Notes under the pieces: generated by a model
Databases searched by the model: none
Seen by the model: only the letters and a program-made list of their open reading frames with translations
What the model was told of the DNA's origin: nothing
Shown here: piece after piece, positions 43,487-52,061 of the stretch
Position numbering within the stretch: position 1 is the stretch's first letter
Layout of the letters: the number at the start of each line of letters is the position of its first letter
Made by a program: the position numbers and the translations under genes
Assembly: GCF_007827045.1 (NCBI RefSeq)
Contig: NZ_RPFW01000003.1
Coordinates: forward strand, 806,001-870,000
DNA from: Trebonia kvetii
GTDB lineage: Bacteria > Actinomycetota > Actinomycetes > Streptosporangiales > Streptosporangiaceae
Direction: 5' to 3'
Length of the DNA stretch: 64,000 bases

Positions 43487-43650
43487 GCGCCCGATGGCAA
43501 AAGGCGCCATCGTATCGGGCGCCCAGCAAACGACCATCTCCCGGGGGACGACCCCCCGTACCCCCGGGTTGCGCGCCCGATGGCAGAAACCGCCATCGTA
43601 TCGGGCGCGCAACCCGGCCACCTCCCGGGGGGACGACCCCCGTACCCCCC
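43478..43650. repeat. Two tandem 86-bp hairpin repeats
   Basis: Copy 1 hairpin: GTTTGCTG-agc-GCCCGAT (43478-43495) against ATCGGGC...CAGCAAAC (43514-43531). Copy 2 hairpin: GGGTTGCGCGCCCGAT (43566-43581) against ATCGGGCGCGCAACCC (43600-43615). Each is followed by a spacer of the type ccatctcccgggggacgacc...ccccc. The units repeat at 86 bp. The outer arms differ between copies but each is internally complementary, so pairing is conserved by compensating changes. The first copy overlaps the ATPase stop. Confidence 0.85.
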
Positions 43651-43690
43651 GAGGCGAAGATCGCGTCGTGAAACACTTCATGGAGGACTC

Positions 43691-44683
43691 ATGCGGGCCA
43701 TCGTGCTCGACAAGCCCGGCAGCTTCCGGGTGGCGCAGGTGCCGGATCCCGTGCCTGGACCAGGCCAGATCGTCGTCAGGGTGGATGCCTGCGGGATCTG
43801 CGGCACGGACCTGCACATCATGGACGGCGAGTTCCCGCCGACCCCGTACCCGATAACGCCGGGGCACGAGTTCGCCGGCACGGTCGCGGCCGTCGCGGGC
43901 GACGTGCGGATGGACCTGCCCGTGGGCGCCCGCGTGGCGGTCGACCCGTCGCTGTACTGCGGCTACTGCCGCCGGTGCCGGTCAGGCAGGGACAACCTGT
44001 GCGAGAACTGGGCGGCCATCGGCGACACCGTCGACGGCGCGTTCGCCGAGTATGTCGCAGTCCCCGCCGCCAACGCGCACCGGCTGCCCGACGGCTTCGA
44101 CGGCCAGCTCGCCGCGATGATCGAGCCGCTCGCCTGCGCCGTGCACGGACTGCGCCGCCTCGGGCCGATCTTCGGCGATTCGGTGGTGCTGACCGGCGCC
44201 GGCACGATGGGCCTGCTGCTGCTGCAGCTGCTCGTGCACGCAGGCGCCGGACCGGTCACGGTCGTGGACCGGGTGGACGGCAGGCTCGCGGTGGCCCGCA
44301 AGCTGGGTGCCGCGCAGACCGCTAGCGGCCTGGGCGACCTGGACGGCGAACGTTTCGAGGTGGCGGTCGACGCGACCGGCGTCCCCTCGGTGGTGGACGG
44401 CGTGGCCGCGCTGCTCGACAGGGGCGGCAGGCTCCTCATCTTCGGCGTTACCCCGGCCGAGGCGACAATGAGCCTGTCGCCGTTCCGCGTCTACAACGAC
44501 GAGATCACCGTCACCGGCTCGATGGCGATCCTGCGCAGCTTCGCCCCGGCGGTCGAGCTGATCGGCAGCGGCGTGATCGACCCGCGCCCGCTGCTTTCCG
44601 AACCGCTGCCGCTCGAGGAGTTCGGGGAGGCACTGCACCGGGTACGCACGGGCCAGGGCATTAAGTGGCATATCAGACCCTGA
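43691..44683 (+). CDS. Zinc-dependent polyol dehydrogenase (MDR family)
   Basis: The 330-residue enzyme has catalytic-zinc residues in ACGICGTDLH and TPGHEFAG, a structural-zinc quartet in CGYCRRCRSGRDNLCEN, and the Rossmann loop VVLTGAGTMGLLLLQL. This is the sorbitol/arabitol/threonine dehydrogenase branch of medium-chain dehydrogenases. With the upstream importer and the downstream PfkB kinase it probably oxidises an imported hexitol to a ketose. GGAGG precedes the ATG at 43691. The 204-bp gap before it holds the tandem hairpins, which may uncouple its expression. Confidence 0.93.
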   Translation: MRAIVLDKPGSFRVAQVPDPVPGPGQIVVRVDACGICGTDLHIMDGEFPPTPYPITPGHEFAGTVAAVAGDVRMDLPVGARVAVDPSLYCGYCRRCRSGRDNLCENWAAIGDTVDGAFAEYVAVPAANAHRLPDGFDGQLAAMIEPLACAVHGLRRLGPIFGDSVVLTGAGTMGLLLLQLLVHAGAGPVTVVDRVDGRLAVARKLGAAQTASGLGDLDGERFEVAVDATGVPSVVDGVAALLDRGGRLLIFGVTPAEATMSLSPFRVYNDEITVTGSMAILRSFAPAVELIGSGVIDPRPLLSEPLPLEEFGEALHRVRTGQGIKWHIRP

Positions 44684-44702
44684 AGGCGGGCGGCACGCGA
44701 CG

Positions 44703-45722
44703 GTGACAATGATCGCGGTGGCGGGCGAAGTACTGATCGACCTGGTGACAGGGCCCGATGGCCGGTTCGACGCCCGCAGGGGCGGCGGGCCTTACAACGC
44801 CGCACGGTCGCTGGCCAGGCTCGGCGTCCCCGCCACCTTCATCGGCCGCACGGGCGACGACGCGTTCGGCCGCCTGCTCCGCGACCAGCTCGCGGCCGAT
44901 GGCGTCGTGCTCGGCGTGGCCGAGCCGTCGGAGCGGCCGACCACCCTGGCCGTGGTCACCCTCGATGAGACGGGCAGCGCCGGGTACGCCTTCTATCTTG
45001 AGTCGGCGGCGGCCGACGTCGATGAGGACGCCATGCGCAAGGCGCTCCCGCCGGAGCTGACCGCCATGCACGTCGGTGCCCTCGGCCTGATCATGGAGCC
45101 GATGGGCGCGGCCATCGAGAGCCTCGTGCTGTCCGGCCTGCCCGGCGACCCGCTGCTTTTCCTCGATCCCAACTGCCGTCCGGCCGCCGTGCCCGGCTAC
45201 GGCGCCTACCGCGCCCGGGTCGGCGCGATCGCCCGCCGGGCCGACATCGTGAAGGCGAGCACGGAAGACCTCGGCTATCTCTACCCGGGCGTGCCGCCGC
45301 AGAACGCGGCGCGTGCGCTGCTCGCGGAGGGCACGTCGCTGGTGCTCGTCACCGACGGCCCGCGCCCGGCCCGCGCGTTCACCGCCGGTGAGGTGCTCAG
45401 CGAGCAGGTGCCCGCCGTGATCGTGGCGGACACCATCGGCGCGGGCGACGCCTTCGGCGGTGCCTTCCTCGCCTGGTGGACCACGCACGGCCTGGGCCGG
45501 GACGAGCTGCACCGGATCGACCTGGTCCGCCCCGCGCTGCGCGCCGCGACGGCGGCGGCGGCCCTGACCTGTACCAGGCCGGGCGCCGACCCGCCCGCGC
45601 TAGCCGAGCTCAGGGCACGCAACTGGTGGCCGCTCCTGCCGTTATTGTCGGCTCACTCTGTTTCCCCGCTCGCCTCCGCAGGGGCGCGCGCTTTGGCTCG
45701 CGGGAGGTTACCTGCCGCTTAG
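44703..45722 (+). CDS. PfkB-family carbohydrate kinase (fructokinase-like)
   Basis: The 339-residue kinase has the PfkB amino-terminal signature region (GGGPYNAARSLARLGVPATFIGRTGDDAFG) and the ATP/catalytic motif ADTIGAGDAFGGAFLAW with the base Asp. It would phosphorylate the ketose made by the dehydrogenase, giving for example fructose 6-phosphate. It may start at GTG 44703 or ATG 44709. About 30 residues extend past the usual end (WWPLLPLLSAHSVSPLASAGARA), and the gene overlaps the convergent M50 gene by 15 bp. Confidence 0.92.
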   Translation: MTMIAVAGEVLIDLVTGPDGRFDARRGGGPYNAARSLARLGVPATFIGRTGDDAFGRLLRDQLAADGVVLGVAEPSERPTTLAVVTLDETGSAGYAFYLESAAADVDEDAMRKALPPELTAMHVGALGLIMEPMGAAIESLVLSGLPGDPLLFLDPNCRPAAVPGYGAYRARVGAIARRADIVKASTEDLGYLYPGVPPQNAARALLAEGTSLVLVTDGPRPARAFTAGEVLSEQVPAVIVADTIGAGDAFGGAFLAWWTTHGLGRDELHRIDLVRPALRAATAAAALTCTRPGADPPALAELRARNWWPLLPLLSAHSVSPLASAGARALARGRLPAA

Positions 45723-46487
45723 AGGACGTGCCGGGAGCAGGTGCGCGGGCCAGGGAACGAGCAGCCGCGCGCCGAGGATCAGCGCTCCGGTGGCGACCAG
45801 CGCGAACAGGAAGACCCACAGCCCGCCGGGCACGCCGGTCAGCCAGGCGAGCTGGTCGGCGTCGGAGGCCGCCGCCGGGGCATGTCCCGATGCCAGGCGC
45901 TGTCCCTGTGGCCAGCGCTTCGCCTGCCGTCGCGTCCTGGCCAGCTCGGCGACCGGCCGCACCCCGCCGAACAGCAGGAACCAGGCAACCCCGTACCCGA
46001 ACGCACCGCGCAGCGCCGGCGCCGCCAGCCAGATCACCGCGAACAGCGCCCCGCCGGTCGCGAGCACGGCGAGCGCCCCGTACCAGTTGCGCACCATGAG
46101 CAGCGTGGCCGCGAGCATGACGAGCAGCAGCGAAAGCAGCAGCGTCACCCGGTGCGTGGCGATCAGCGCCGCCGCTCCCGCACCGAGCAGCGGCGGGGTC
46201 AGGTACCCGGCGAGCGCGGTGAGCACGATGCCGGGGCCGCGGCCCCGGCCGCGGGAGCGTGTCTCGCCCGAGGTGTCCGCGTGCAGCCGGATTCCCTCGA
46301 GCCGCCGCCCGGACAGCAGCGATACGACCGCGTGCCCGCTCTCGTGCGCGATGGTGATCGCGATGCGCGTCAGCCGCCACAGCCGCGGGCTGACCACGAT
46401 CAGCAGCGCGACAGCGGCGCTCACGGCGACCGCCCAGCCAGGCGGAGCGTCCTGCACTCCGGTCACCCAATCCCAGAACACCGCCAC
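45708..46487 (-). CDS. M50-family membrane metallopeptidase
   Basis: The 259-residue protein contains the zinc motif HESGHAVVSLLSGRRLEGIRLH in its first third, typical of the compact M50B-like actinobacterial peptidases, and about six hydrophobic helices. The third zinc ligand region normally comes late; a candidate Asp lies in ASDADQLAW. It probably performs intramembrane proteolysis or is a regulatory relative. It is convergent and overlapping with the PfkB gene, and divergent from the L,D-transpeptidase gene. Confidence 0.85.
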   Translation of the reverse strand: MAVFWDWVTGVQDAPPGWAVAVSAAVALLIVVSPRLWRLTRIAITIAHESGHAVVSLLSGRRLEGIRLHADTSGETRSRGRGRGPGIVLTALAGYLTPPLLGAGAAALIATHRVTLLLSLLLVMLAATLLMVRNWYGALAVLATGGALFAVIWLAAPALRGAFGYGVAWFLLFGGVRPVAELARTRRQAKRWPQGQRLASGHAPAAASDADQLAWLTGVPGGLWVFLFALVATGALILGARLLVPWPAHLLPARPLSGR

Positions 46488-46673
46488 ATAGCCAGGTTAT
46501 GCATTAGCCGGAAATGTTCGGGTAGGGATTGCGCCCGATGTTCATCTATGCAACGGATCGCAGTCATAACGACACGCCGTGTTCCCCGATGTGCTATTGC
46601 GGAGCGCTCATTCATGATAACCCTTGGTAATTAAGCATGGATATTCGGTCATACGCGGGTGGAGGCGGAGGGC

Positions 46674-47432
46674 ATGAACGGCGGGGGCAGACACGCGATG
46701 GGCGCGGCTGGCCAGCCTCCTGCGCGGGGACGGACGGCGCCGGCCGGCCGGATGCCCGCCTCGTCCCCGGGACGGCCGGGTTCCGTCATGCCTGCGCGTG
46801 AGGCCAATTCCGTGCTGCGCCTCGGTATCACCGGGATTCTCGCGTGCGCAGTGGCCCTGGCCGGGGTCGTCTGCGCCGTAGTGGCGGAAAAGCAGGTCTC
46901 ACCGGGTCCGGCGCGCCTGGCCTCGGGGTCGACCGTGTCCCCCGCGCCGACATCGACCATGAACGCGAACGCGGTGCCCGCGCTCACTGGCGGAGGGCCA
47001 GGCGGCTGGCTGCTCGGCGGAATCGGCGCGGCCTCGCGGCGGGCGAACGCGCCCCAGATGCTCGCCGCCTCCGACAAGCGGGAATGTCCGGCCGCCGCGG
47101 TCGCGTGCGTGGATCTGACCAGGCACATCACCTGGCTTCAGTCCGGTGGCAAGGTGAGTTTCGGCCCGGTGCGGATGGAGCCGGGCAAGCCAGGAGGCGG
47201 GCACGAGACTCCGCGCGGCACCTTCCACGTCGCCTGGAAGGCCGGGCCGACGTACATGAGCACGACGTACCACGAGCCGATGCCGTGGGCGACCTTCTTC
47301 GCCGCGGGCGGCATCGCGTTCCACGGCGGCAGCCTGACCAAGTGGTCGCACGGCTGCGTCCACCTGACCACGCCGAACGCCCACTACTACAACGAGCACC
47401 TCCCCATCGGCTCCGAGGTAGTCGTCTTCTAA
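46674..47432 (+). CDS. L,D-transpeptidase (YkuD domain), membrane-anchored
   Basis: The 252-residue protein has a Gly/Pro/Arg-rich cytoplasmic start, one membrane helix (LRLGITGILACAVALAGVVCAVVA), a linker, and a YkuD catalytic domain: GHETPRGTFHVAWK and IAFHGGSLTKWSHGCVHLTTPNA, where the SHGC-x-H cysteine is the nucleophile. It would form 3-3 cross-links in peptidoglycan or attach proteins outside the membrane. The ATG at 46674 follows GGAGGCGGAGG. The upstream 186 bp are AT-rich for this window and hold the promoter. Confidence 0.92.
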   Translation: MNGGGRHAMGAAGQPPARGRTAPAGRMPASSPGRPGSVMPAREANSVLRLGITGILACAVALAGVVCAVVAEKQVSPGPARLASGSTVSPAPTSTMNANAVPALTGGGPGGWLLGGIGAASRRANAPQMLAASDKRECPAAAVACVDLTRHITWLQSGGKVSFGPVRMEPGKPGGGHETPRGTFHVAWKAGPTYMSTTYHEPMPWATFFAAGGIAFHGGSLTKWSHGCVHLTTPNAHYYNEHLPIGSEVVVF

Positions 47433-47459
47433 CCGTTGCGGTTGAGTGTTCGGGGGCGC

Positions 47460-47756
47460 TCACGCCGCAGCCGCCTGTTGCCGGGCAGCGGTCCCGGGCT
47501 TGCCCCCGTGCGGGGTGCCGGGTTCCGGGTTCGGCGGGTCGTGCCGCGCTCGGCGCGGTCTTACCGTCCCTCCCCCGGCGTTTCGCCTCTCCGCCCCACT
47601 GGCGGCGAGGCACAGCAGATTCCGGGCGGCGTTCACGTCCCGGTCCATGACCAGGCCGCACGCGTCGCACCGGTAAATACGCTCGGCCAGGGCCAGCTTG
47701 GCTTTCACCGTGCCGCAGCCCGAGCATTTCTTCGTGGACGGATACCACCGACCCAA
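47460..47756 (-). pseudogene. 3' remnant of an IS200/IS605-IS607-type TnpB gene
   Basis: The 98-codon frame contains the TnpB zinc-finger and last RuvC motif: STKKCSGCG, then IYRCDACGLVMDRDVNAARNLL, followed by the actinobacterial TnpB tail with NPEPGTPHGGKPGT. The C-x2-C pairs and RuvC-III Asp are intact, but RuvC-I and II and the amino-terminal two thirds are absent upstream, where the sequence becomes unrelated. TnpB is the RNA-guided nuclease of these transposons, and the 3' end kept here is where the guide (omega) RNA is encoded. No transposase gene or clear ends remain. Confidence 0.85.
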
Positions 47757-47806
47757 AGGTCAGCGCAACCGGCCCGTCACGAACCCGCACCATGCGGATC
47801 GCGTGA

Positions 47807-47832
47807 GGCGGAGCCACGCACCCGTTCGGGAT
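47807..47832 (-). repeat. CCGAACGG dispersed motif, copy e
   Basis: On the reverse strand this reads ATCCCGAACGGGTGCGTGGC followed by TCCGCC. It starts 19 bases after the penicillin acylase stop on the sense strand, and about 50 bp from the TnpB remnant. Confidence 0.75.
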
Positions 47833-47851
47833 AAGAAGGGAAGGTTCCGCG

Positions 47852-50086
47852 TCACTCCGGCTCCGGTGCGGCCATCGGGATCCGCTCGTGGGCTGCCCAG
47901 AGCTCGAACTGGTCACCGTAGTGCGCGCTGTCCGGGTCCCCCGACGCGCCGCCGGGGATGACGAAGCTGGCGGAGCCGGGGTCGGCGAGGTCCACCACCT
48001 GCCGGTACACTGACAGGCTCGTCACCGTGAACGGGCTGCCCGTCTGCCAGGCGTACCCGGCGGCCTGGATCGTGTCCGCGTCGCCGCCCATCGCGGCGCT
48101 ATGCGGCGAGGCGTCTGGCGACAGCTCGACGGGGACGCCCGCGCCAGACAGCGGATGCAGCCGGACCGCCCGGTGCTGGTCGCCCCACCGCCACTGCGCG
48201 GGGTCCGGTCCGCCGGCCTCGACCGCGGCCGCCCACCCGGCGGCGAGCGCCGCGGGCAGCACGGAAAGCACCCGCTCCCGGCTCGCGGCGTTGTCCGTGC
48301 CCGGCGGCACCGGGCCGCCGAGCAGCTGCCAGGTGTCGTTGCCGAGCCAGCGCTTGATCATGGACAGCGTCGGCGAGAGCCTGCCAGAGGCCAGCCAGGC
48401 CCAGGTCTTCGCGCCGAGCAGCGGCCGGTACAGTGCCTCGGCGAGCGCGCGCAGGAAGCACGCGTAGAGCAGTGCCGCCGCCGAGTCGCCCGCCAGGTTC
48501 CCGTGGAAGCCGGACAGCAGGCTGCGCGCCGCCTCCGCGTTCTCGTTCTCGAACGGACTCAGCCCAGCGAGCAGCGTTCCCCAGCCGCGCGCCTTGAGCG
48601 AGACCGTGTCCGCCTGCATTCCGGCAAGCTCGGCGACGGTGGGCGCCCCTGACTCCGCGAGCACCGCCTCCGCGAGCAGCGAGCGGAGCCGCTCCGCCCG
48701 CCACGGCTGGGAGAACGTGTAGGAGATGTACGGCCGGTCGGCGTCGGTGATCGCGTTGTTGGCCGTCATCACGAACCCGGCTTCTGGATCCACCGTCTGC
48801 GGCAGCTCTGCGAACGGCACCGTCCCGGTCCACTCGCAGGCGTCCGACCAGCCGGGCACCGGCAGCCGCCGTGCCGCGTCCGACGACCGCACCGGCAGCT
48901 CGCCACGGCACTGGTAGGCGATGTGTCCCTCCGTGTCGGCGCAGACCAGGTTGTTGACCGGGTCGACCCAGCCGTCCTGCGCGCCGGCCATCTCAGCCGC
49001 GGTGCGCGCGGTGAGCATGGGCAGCAGGCACTCGAAGCCGCGGTTGGGCCGGTGGGTTCCCGTCCACTTGAGCGCGAGCGCGAGGCCGTCCTCCGGGTGC
49101 CCGTGCACCACGGGCCCGTGCCTGGTGGCCCATACCGGAACGGTGACCGCGGAGCGGCCGCGCACGGCTATCCGCTCGTGCCTGACCTCGGCCTCTCGCC
49201 AGCCGTCCGGCGTGCGGTACCTGGTGCCGTCGAACCGCTCCAGGTACAGGTCCTGCGTGTCGGCGTCCCCGTGGGTGATCGCCCACGCGACGGACCCGTT
49301 GAACCCGAAGTGCGGGAACCCGGGAAGGCCGGGGAACGCGGCCCCGGTGACGTCGAACTCCGGGCAGCTCACCCGGCTCTGCCAGTACACGTTCGGCGTG
49401 TCGAGTGCCCGGTGCGAGTCGTTGCAGATCACGGCGCCGCCGTGGGCGGTGCGCCGGCCGCTGACCGCCCACGCGTTGGAGCCAGGCTCGACCTCGGCGA
49501 GGAAGCCGAGGTGTCCCTCAATGTCGGTCAGCGCCTCGTCGAGCAGGTCGGGCACGGCGGCCGTCAGCCGGCCGCCCGGGGGCACGGACACCGGCATTCC
49601 TGCGACCGGCCGTGACTCGAGCCGCTCGAACGTGCCCGCGCCTGCCCGCTCGAGCAGCACCGCGTTGGCCAGCTTGTGCTGCCACTGTCCCATCAGCACG
49701 TGCCGCACGAGGAACGCCGCGACGGAATGCCACGCCCGCCACGGCTCGACCGGGTACCGCCCGGGCAGCGGCGCCGCCCCGTCCTCGATGGCCAGGTTCA
49801 CCCCGCCTGCGTAGGCCTCGAACATGGACCGTACCTGCGGTGACATCACGGCGACGTCGAGCTGCGCCGCCGCGGCGAGCCCGAGCCGCCGGGCAAGCAC
49901 GTCCGCGCCGAGCGCCGGGTACCCGGCGATCTCCGCCCAGCGCCCGCACGCCCGCCGCCGGTCGTAGTCCATCTGGAACAGGCGGTCCTGCGCGCAGGCG
50001 TACCCCATGCCTGCCCATGCGTCCGCAGCCGACCCCCCGCGCACCCACGGCACCCCGTACTCGTCACGCGTGATCGCAAAGTCCAC
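47852..50086 (-). CDS. Penicillin acylase-family Ntn hydrolase, no signal peptide
   Basis: The 744-residue protein has a penicillin-amidase layout: an amino-terminal alpha region (ITRDEYGVPWVRGGSAADAWAGMGYACAQDRLFQMD), the autocleavage/nucleophile Ser in VEPGSNAWAVSG, and a beta region with FPGLPGFPHFGFNGSVAWAITHG and VMTANNAI. Self-cleavage before that Ser gives the active Ntn heterodimer. Unlike classic acylases it lacks a signal peptide and starts at MDFAITRDEYG, so it may act in the cytoplasm. Substrates of the family include N-acyl homoserine lactones, lipopeptides and beta-lactams; none can be chosen here. Confidence 0.92.
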   Translation of the reverse strand: MDFAITRDEYGVPWVRGGSAADAWAGMGYACAQDRLFQMDYDRRRACGRWAEIAGYPALGADVLARRLGLAAAAQLDVAVMSPQVRSMFEAYAGGVNLAIEDGAAPLPGRYPVEPWRAWHSVAAFLVRHVLMGQWQHKLANAVLLERAGAGTFERLESRPVAGMPVSVPPGGRLTAAVPDLLDEALTDIEGHLGFLAEVEPGSNAWAVSGRRTAHGGAVICNDSHRALDTPNVYWQSRVSCPEFDVTGAAFPGLPGFPHFGFNGSVAWAITHGDADTQDLYLERFDGTRYRTPDGWREAEVRHERIAVRGRSAVTVPVWATRHGPVVHGHPEDGLALALKWTGTHRPNRGFECLLPMLTARTAAEMAGAQDGWVDPVNNLVCADTEGHIAYQCRGELPVRSSDAARRLPVPGWSDACEWTGTVPFAELPQTVDPEAGFVMTANNAITDADRPYISYTFSQPWRAERLRSLLAEAVLAESGAPTVAELAGMQADTVSLKARGWGTLLAGLSPFENENAEAARSLLSGFHGNLAGDSAAALLYACFLRALAEALYRPLLGAKTWAWLASGRLSPTLSMIKRWLGNDTWQLLGGPVPPGTDNAASRERVLSVLPAALAAGWAAAVEAGGPDPAQWRWGDQHRAVRLHPLSGAGVPVELSPDASPHSAAMGGDADTIQAAGYAWQTGSPFTVTSLSVYRQVVDLADPGSASFVIPGGASGDPDSAHYGDQFELWAAHERIPMAAPEPE

Positions 50087-50157
50087 GCCTCTAGTATCCC
50101 GAACCCCGCGCCTCCGCCCCCCCGCCTTTTCGTGAGCCCGCCCCTAGAGTGACTTTC

Positions 50158-50580
50158 ATGGCATACTCCGCGGCCCTCGAAGCGTTCCTGGCCGAACCCC
50201 GCAACGTGATGGTCGCCGGCATCCGCAAGGATGGCCGGCCGCACCTGTCCCCCAACTGGTTCTTCTGGGACGGCGAACGGTTCTACGTCTCCACCACCCG
50301 CAAGCGCGTCAAGTACGCCATCTTCCGCCGCGATCCCCGGGCCGAGCTGGTCGTCGACGATGCCACCGGCTATCGCTATGTCCGGGTCCCCGCCACCACC
50401 GAGATCCGTGAGGACGTCGGGGCCAACGTCTCCCTGTTTCGCGCCATCAGGGAGAAGCACGGCCGCGCCACCCCGCCGGACGACCAGCTCGCCGCCGATC
50501 TCCTCGCCGACGACCGCGTCCTGCTCGTCTTCACCCCGACCGCACCCTCGTCCTCCTGGACCTCCGTCGGCCTCACCTGA
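50158..50580 (+). CDS. Pyridoxamine-5-phosphate oxidase-fold F420/flavin enzyme
   Basis: A 140-residue split-barrel protein of the TIGR03618-like family: FLAEPRNVMVAGIRKDGRPHLSPNWFFWDGERFYVSTTRKRVKYAIFRRDPRAELVVDD. Such proteins use F420 or flavin and often act as biliverdin or small-molecule reductases in actinobacteria. TAGAGT at 50145-50150 lies seven bases before the ATG at 50158, which suggests a leaderless transcript. It is divergent from the acylase and convergent with cobS. Confidence 0.85.
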   Translation: MAYSAALEAFLAEPRNVMVAGIRKDGRPHLSPNWFFWDGERFYVSTTRKRVKYAIFRRDPRAELVVDDATGYRYVRVPATTEIREDVGANVSLFRAIREKHGRATPPDDQLAADLLADDRVLLVFTPTAPSSSWTSVGLT

Positions 50581-50625
50581 CCGCCTGACCGGCTCATGCC
50601 TCGCCGGTCACCTTCGTCCCGCACC

Positions 50626-51411
50626 CTAGTCGGCGAGGGCGGCGACGACGAGCACCGTTGTGGCGCTGACCTGGAGGATCGCGCCGAAGACATCCCCGGT
50701 CATCCCGCCGAGCCGCCGCTCCGCAATGCGCTGCAGCAGCCGTCCCGCGGCCAGGCCGGCCACTGTGGCGGCGAGCCCGCGCGCCGCGAGCGCCGGACCG
50801 CCGGCCGTCACGCAGGCCGCGGCGACCGTGACCACCAGCACGCCGGCCGTGAACGCGCGGTCGGCTCCTGTGGTCCGGCCGGCGACGAGGGCGCCGAACC
50901 CGCCTGGCCGCGCTGCGGGGGAGGACGTGGCCGCCACGACCGAGACGCGCCCGGTGACCTCGGCGAGCACGAGCGCCGCGGCGGCGAGCGGCGCCCGCGG
51001 CACCGCGGCGAGCGCGGTCACCTGGACGAGCAGCGTCAGTACCAGCGCGGCCACGCCCATCGGGCCGATGTCGGAGCGGCGCATGATCGCCAGCGCGTCC
51101 GCGGCCGGACGTCGGCTGCCAAGCCCGTCGGCGGTGTCGGCGAGCCCGTCGAGGTGCAGGCCGCCGGTCGCCGCCGCGATCGCCGCGACCGCGAGCGCTG
51201 CCTCGAGCAGGCGCTTTGCGCTGGATTCCCCGCCCAGTCCGGTGCCGAGCAGCACGCAGGCGCCGATCCCGCCGACCAGCAGGCCCACCCAGGGCAGCCA
51301 CATGATCGAGCGTGCCGCCGTCTCGTCGTCGAGCTCACCGTCGACCCCGGCGGGAATGGCGGTGAAGAGGCTGAGCGCCACCCGCCACGCGGGTGGCCGG
51401 CGCCCGGTCAC
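50626..51411 (-). CDS. cobS: Adenosylcobinamide-GDP ribazoletransferase (cobalamin synthase)
   Basis: The 261-residue membrane enzyme joins GDP-cobinamide to alpha-ribazole. The signature GGLHLDGLADTADGLGSRRP (acidic cluster) and ALAIMRRSDIGPMG are present, with about six hydrophobic segments. The frame is open upstream, but a GTG at 51411, eight bases after the cobU stop, gives the normal length. It is the last gene of a cobT-cobU-cobS cluster on the reverse strand. Confidence 0.94.
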   Translation of the reverse strand: MTGRRPPAWRVALSLFTAIPAGVDGELDDETAARSIMWLPWVGLLVGGIGACVLLGTGLGGESSAKRLLEAALAVAAIAAATGGLHLDGLADTADGLGSRRPAADALAIMRRSDIGPMGVAALVLTLLVQVTALAAVPRAPLAAAALVLAEVTGRVSVVAATSSPAARPGGFGALVAGRTTGADRAFTAGVLVVTVAAACVTAGGPALAARGLAATVAGLAAGRLLQRIAERRLGGMTGDVFGAILQVSATTVLVVAALAD

Positions 51412-51418
51412 CGGCCTG

Positions 51419-52054
51419 CTACCGCAGCCGCCGGGCGATCCCGGCGGTGCACAGCCAGACCTGCTCGCACTCGGCGGCGACCTGCGCGTTAAGCCGGCCG
51501 AGTTCGTCGCGGTAGCGGACACCCGAGGCGGTGGGGGGCACCACGCCCAAGCCAACCTCGTTGCTTACCGCGACCATCAGCCGCGTGGTGGACCGCCAGG
51601 CGTCGAGCAGCCCGTCCACCCGGCCGGAGAGTTCCTTGTCCGCCCCTTCGACCCCAGCCCACAGGCCGGACTCGTCCATCACGCCGGCCAGCCAGGTGGA
51701 GAGACAGTCGATGAGCACGGGAACCCGCTGCCGCGCGGCGGACAGGTCCCGCCCGGTGAGCACGGCCTCGAGGTCGAGCGTCTCCAGCGTCGTCCAGTGC
51801 GCTGGCCGGCGCTCGCGGTGCAGTCGTACCCGCTCGGCCCAGTCGGGATCGCCGTCGTCCGCTCGTGGACCGCAGGCGATGTAGTCCACCTGGTCGCGGT
51901 TGCCGAGCAGTCGCTCCGCCGTCACCGATTTCCCGGACCGCGCGCCGCCGAGTACCAGCACACGGAATGGCCGGCCGCGCCGCGGCCTGCCGGGCAGCGG
52001 CAGCGCGCCCGGCGCCGCGAGGGGACCGGGATCGCGGCCGCGGATCAGCCGCAT
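51419..52054 (-). CDS. cobU: Adenosylcobinamide kinase/guanylyltransferase
   Basis: The 211-residue bifunctional enzyme phosphorylates adenosylcobinamide and transfers GMP. It has the P-loop VLVLGGARSGKSVTAERLL, VLIDCLSTWLAGVM (Walker B-like) and VAVSNEVGLGVVPPTASGVRYRDELGRLNAQVA, a hallmark of CobU. A longer frame exists, but the ATG at 52054, seven bases after the cobT stop, gives the family length; about 25 extra Gly/Pro/Arg residues precede the P-loop. Confidence 0.95.
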   Translation of the reverse strand: MRLIRGRDPGPLAAPGALPLPGRPRRGRPFRVLVLGGARSGKSVTAERLLGNRDQVDYIACGPRADDGDPDWAERVRLHRERRPAHWTTLETLDLEAVLTGRDLSAARQRVPVLIDCLSTWLAGVMDESGLWAGVEGADKELSGRVDGLLDAWRSTTRLMVAVSNEVGLGVVPPTASGVRYRDELGRLNAQVAAECEQVWLCTAGIARRLR

Positions 52055-52061
52055 CAGGCCA

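Noticed and set aside
46549..46634. A 28-codon frame (MQRIAVITTRR...) upstream of the L,D-transpeptidase gene
   Set aside because: There is no convincing ribosome-binding site and no recognisable feature; it lies in the AT-rich promoter region and is as likely to occur by chance.
47433..47851. Complete insertion sequence
   Set aside because: Only the TnpB 3' end is present; no transposase, no full RuvC domain and no paired ends or target duplications were seen.
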